A stretch of 6,849 bases of DNA from Azoarcus sp. (GTDB taxonomy: Bacteria > Pseudomonadota > Gammaproteobacteria > Burkholderiales > Rhodocyclaceae), in NCBI GenBank assembly GCA_031285365.1, contig JAITWP010000004.1:1-6849 (forward strand), in the 5' to 3' direction. The notes below the pieces were generated by a model. The model did not search any database. It was not told the origin of the DNA and worked only from the letters and a program-made list of their open reading frames with translations. Shown here piece by piece: positions 4,760 through 6,849 of this stretch (positions are counted from its first letter, which is position 1; each line of letters opens with the position of its first letter). The position numbers and the translations under genes were made by a program.

Positions 4760-6745
4760 CTAACCTCGATCCCGGTTGGCGTACTCATTCACCAGCCTGG
4801 CCTGCACATCGCCCGTGACCGGATCATAGCCGCCCGCTGTGGTGGCGAATTCGCTTTCGCCCGCGCAGAGCGCCTTCAGTCGCGCTTCAAAACCGTCCAT
4901 ATCGGCCATCGGTACGGTGGCGGTGATTTGCGTCCAACCAGCCGCGGGGCTGTCGGTGCCGGTGACGCGGCCACGACGTCCGGAGATTTCGGCGCTGACG
5001 TTGCCAAAGTAGTTGTCCGATACCCGAACCTGGACTTCGATGATGGGTTCGAGGATCTGGGGCCGCGCAGCCAGTACGGCGTCGACCAGGGCGTGACGTC
5101 CGGCGGTGACGAAGGAGATTTCGTTGGAATCGACGGGATGGTGTTTGCCGTCGACGATGACTACGCGCAGGTCGTGAATCGGATAACCGGCCAATGCGCC
5201 TTCGGCGACAGCCTGACGTATGCCTTTTTCGACCGCTGGCATGAACTGCGTGGGGATGGTTCCGCCCTTGACTTCGTCGCCAATCTGGAGACCCTCGCCA
5301 CGCGGCAGGGGTTCGACGCGCAGGGCGACTTCACCGAACTGGCCTGCGCCGCCACTCTGTTTCTTGTGGCGATAGCGTGCTTCGGCGACGGAGTTGATGG
5401 TTTCGCGGTAGGCAATGGCAGGCGGTGCGGTGTCGAGTTCGAGATTCCAGCGCGAAGAGAGTTCGCTGAGGACGATTTTCAGGTGCTGTTCGCCAAGACC
5501 GCGTACGACGGTGCGGCGGTTGCGCGGGTCATAACCGACTTCCAGGCAGGGGTCTTCATCGGCCAGACGGGAGAGGGCTTCGCCCAGGCGCTGTTCGTCG
5601 GCAGTTTTGCGGGCAATAAGCGCCAGACCGTAGACGGGCTGCGGATAGAGGGGCGGAACCAGATGAAAGTAGTCTTCATCGTGTGAGGAGTGCAGGACGG
5701 CATCGTGGTGCAGTTCGTCGATCCGGGAGACGGCACAGAGATCCCCTGGGACGGCGAGTTTGGTTTCCGAGGTGGTTTGCCCCTGTATGCGCAGGAGGTG
5801 GGCCACTTTGAAGGGTTTGCGTCCGTCGCCGACAAAAAGCGAATCACCCGGGGAGATCGTGCCCTGATGTACGCGGAAGAGGGCGATCTTGCCCCGGTAA
5901 GGGTCGTTGCTGATCTGGAAGACGTGGGCAATCGTATGGCGATCGGGATCGGGCAGGACTTCGACCATTTCCGAGCCTTTGAGGAATGGCGCAGGATTGG
6001 CTTCAGTGGGATCGGGCATGAGCTTGCCGAGGATGTCGAGCAGCTCGGGCACGCCCGCACCCGTCTGGGCGGAGACGAAGCAGACGGGGATCAGGTGACC
6101 TTCGCGTAAAGCGGCTTCAAACGGAGCGTGGAGTTGGTCGGGGTCGAGCGCCTCGCCCTGTTCGAGGTAGCGTGCCATGAGGTCTTCGTCGAGTTCGATG
6201 ACCTGATCGATGATGGCTTCGTGCGCGGCGGTTACGCTGGAGAAGGCAGGGTCGGCATCCGCCTTGGGGTCGAAAAAGCAGTCGATCACGGCACTGCCGT
6301 CTGCCGTGGGCAGGTTGAGCGGCAGGCATTCACGGCCAAAGGCAGAGGTAATGGCTTCCATGAGCTCACCGAAGTTACTGCCCGCGTCGATTTTGTTGAC
6401 GATGATCATGCGGCACTTGCCCTGAGCCGCCACCATCATCCGGCGCAGGCTGCTTTCCAGCCCGGCGGCAGCGTTGACGATGATGGCTGCGGTTTCAACC
6501 GCCGACAGCGTGGACAGTGCCCGCCCAGCCAGATCGGACAGCCCCGGCGTGTCGAGCAGGTTGATCCAGTGACCCGCCCATTTCAGATGCGACAGCGTGG
6601 ATGTAAACGACTGGTTGACAGGTGCGCTGCTGTTATCGCTGACACCGGCAGCGGCAAGCAACGCCCGGATCAGGGTGGTTTTGCCACTGCCGGTTTGCCC
6701 AAGGAGGCAGATATTGCGGATGTCGTGAACTGAACTGGGTGTCAT
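4760..6745 (-). CDS. EF-G-like translational GTPase, non-canonical (FusA-like paralogue)
   Basis: This 661-residue protein has the full elongation factor G layout: G domain (about 1-250), beta-barrel domain II (about 260-350), domain III (about 370-445), domain IV with HKKQSGGAGQFGEV (460-472) and domain V with SGRRGRVTG (588-596). Visible nucleotide-binding motifs are the P-loop GQTGSGKT (16-23), DTPG (65-68), NKID (117-120) and SAQTG (225-229). Two features depart from true EF-G. The residue after DTPG is Leu69 instead of the histidine that activates water, and the switch I motif RGITI is absent, replaced by NQSFTSTLS (44-52). It is also shorter than E. coli EF-G (704). It best fits the EF-G-like paralogue group distinct from housekeeping fusA; its cellular role is not established by sequence. 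The ATG follows GAGGGAG (6754-6760) by 8 nt. The next gene, a Cys-motif membrane protein, begins 2 nt after the stop. No tufA, rpsL or rpsG neighbour is present, again unlike the fusA locus. Confidence 0.92.
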   Translation of the reverse strand: MTPSSVHDIRNICLLGQTGSGKTTLIRALLAAAGVSDNSSAPVNQSFTSTLSHLKWAGHWINLLDTPGLSDLAGRALSTLSAVETAAIIVNAAAGLESSLRRMMVAAQGKCRMIIVNKIDAGSNFGELMEAITSAFGRECLPLNLPTADGSAVIDCFFDPKADADPAFSSVTAAHEAIIDQVIELDEDLMARYLEQGEALDPDQLHAPFEAALREGHLIPVCFVSAQTGAGVPELLDILGKLMPDPTEANPAPFLKGSEMVEVLPDPDRHTIAHVFQISNDPYRGKIALFRVHQGTISPGDSLFVGDGRKPFKVAHLLRIQGQTTSETKLAVPGDLCAVSRIDELHHDAVLHSSHDEDYFHLVPPLYPQPVYGLALIARKTADEQRLGEALSRLADEDPCLEVGYDPRNRRTVVRGLGEQHLKIVLSELSSRWNLELDTAPPAIAYRETINSVAEARYRHKKQSGGAGQFGEVALRVEPLPRGEGLQIGDEVKGGTIPTQFMPAVEKGIRQAVAEGALAGYPIHDLRVVIVDGKHHPVDSNEISFVTAGRHALVDAVLAARPQILEPIIEVQVRVSDNYFGNVSAEISGRRGRVTGTDSPAAGWTQITATVPMADMDGFEARLKALCAGESEFATTAGGYDPVTGDVQARLVNEYANRDRG

Positions 6746-6786
6746 GGTACGTTCTCCCTCGTGATCTTGTGAGTGATAAGGCTACG

Positions 6787-6849
6787 ATGAAGCGGATGAT
6801 AAAACCGGATTGGAAAGGAGAGAAGTTTCTGCTATCTGGGCGATTATGG
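6787..6849 (+). CDS. Possible start of a divergent gene, cut by the window end
   Basis: An open frame starts at ATG 6787, preceded by TAAGG (6777-6781) at 5 nt, and stays open for 21 codons to the edge. The peptide begins MKRMIKPDWKGEKFL and continues to the edge with an aromatic/basic character; a second ATG at 6796 is an alternative start. It lies divergent to the EF-G-like gene with 41 nt between the starts, tight for two promoters. Too little is visible to identify it, and it could be a chance frame. Confidence 0.3.
   Translation, partial: MKRMIKPDWKGEKFLLSGRLW

Noticed and set aside
4727..5686. Plus-strand open frame (319 codons) opposite the EF-G-like gene
   Set aside because: Antisense shadow of a conserved gene; composition follows the codon bias of the other strand and no motif is visible.

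Overview
The window looks like a chromosomal stretch of a Gram-negative proteobacterium with fairly high GC. A betaproteobacterium (Rhodocyclales or Burkholderiales-like) is my best guess. It rests on the RND efflux pump end, a class A-type malate synthase next to isocitrate lyase, and a divergent EF-G-like GTPase resembling a type I recall from that group. The assignment is inferred from protein character and was not checked by any search. No mobile element, CRISPR array, rRNA or tRNA is visible.

Layout from left to right: (1) On the plus strand, the last 120 codons of an RND efflux permease, then a 132-residue Ala/Pro-rich protein of unknown function, closed by a strong hairpin terminator. 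(2) On the minus strand, converging on that terminator, a RelB/DinJ-type antitoxin with no toxin gene beside it. (3) On the minus strand, a two-gene glyoxylate-shunt operon: isocitrate lyase (aceA) first and malate synthase (aceB) second. It ends in a compact GC hairpin plus a T8 tract. Its promoter region is dense: a near-perfect 22-bp palindrome covers the likely -10 box, and a four-run G tract lies between promoter and ribosome-binding site. (4) On the minus strand, a second two-gene operon: a non-canonical EF-G-like GTPase and, 2 nt after its stop, a small protein with two CxxC pairs and two membrane segments. A 13-bp perfect hairpin follows. (5) At the right edge, a possible divergent plus-strand gene begins, with only 21 codons visible.

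The aceA and aceB products together bypass the decarboxylating steps of the TCA cycle. Isocitrate lyase makes glyoxylate and succinate, and malate synthase condenses glyoxylate with acetyl-CoA, so acetate, fatty acids or other C2 units can feed biosynthesis. The EF-G-like protein keeps the full EF-G domain order but lacks the catalytic histidine and the usual switch I motif, so it is unlikely to be the housekeeping translocase.

Most of the window is ordinary metabolism and housekeeping. The points most worth following are the aceA control region (palindrome plus G/C tract), the GTPase paired with a Cys-motif membrane protein, and the solitary antitoxin. I see no clear evidence of a wholly new multi-gene system.
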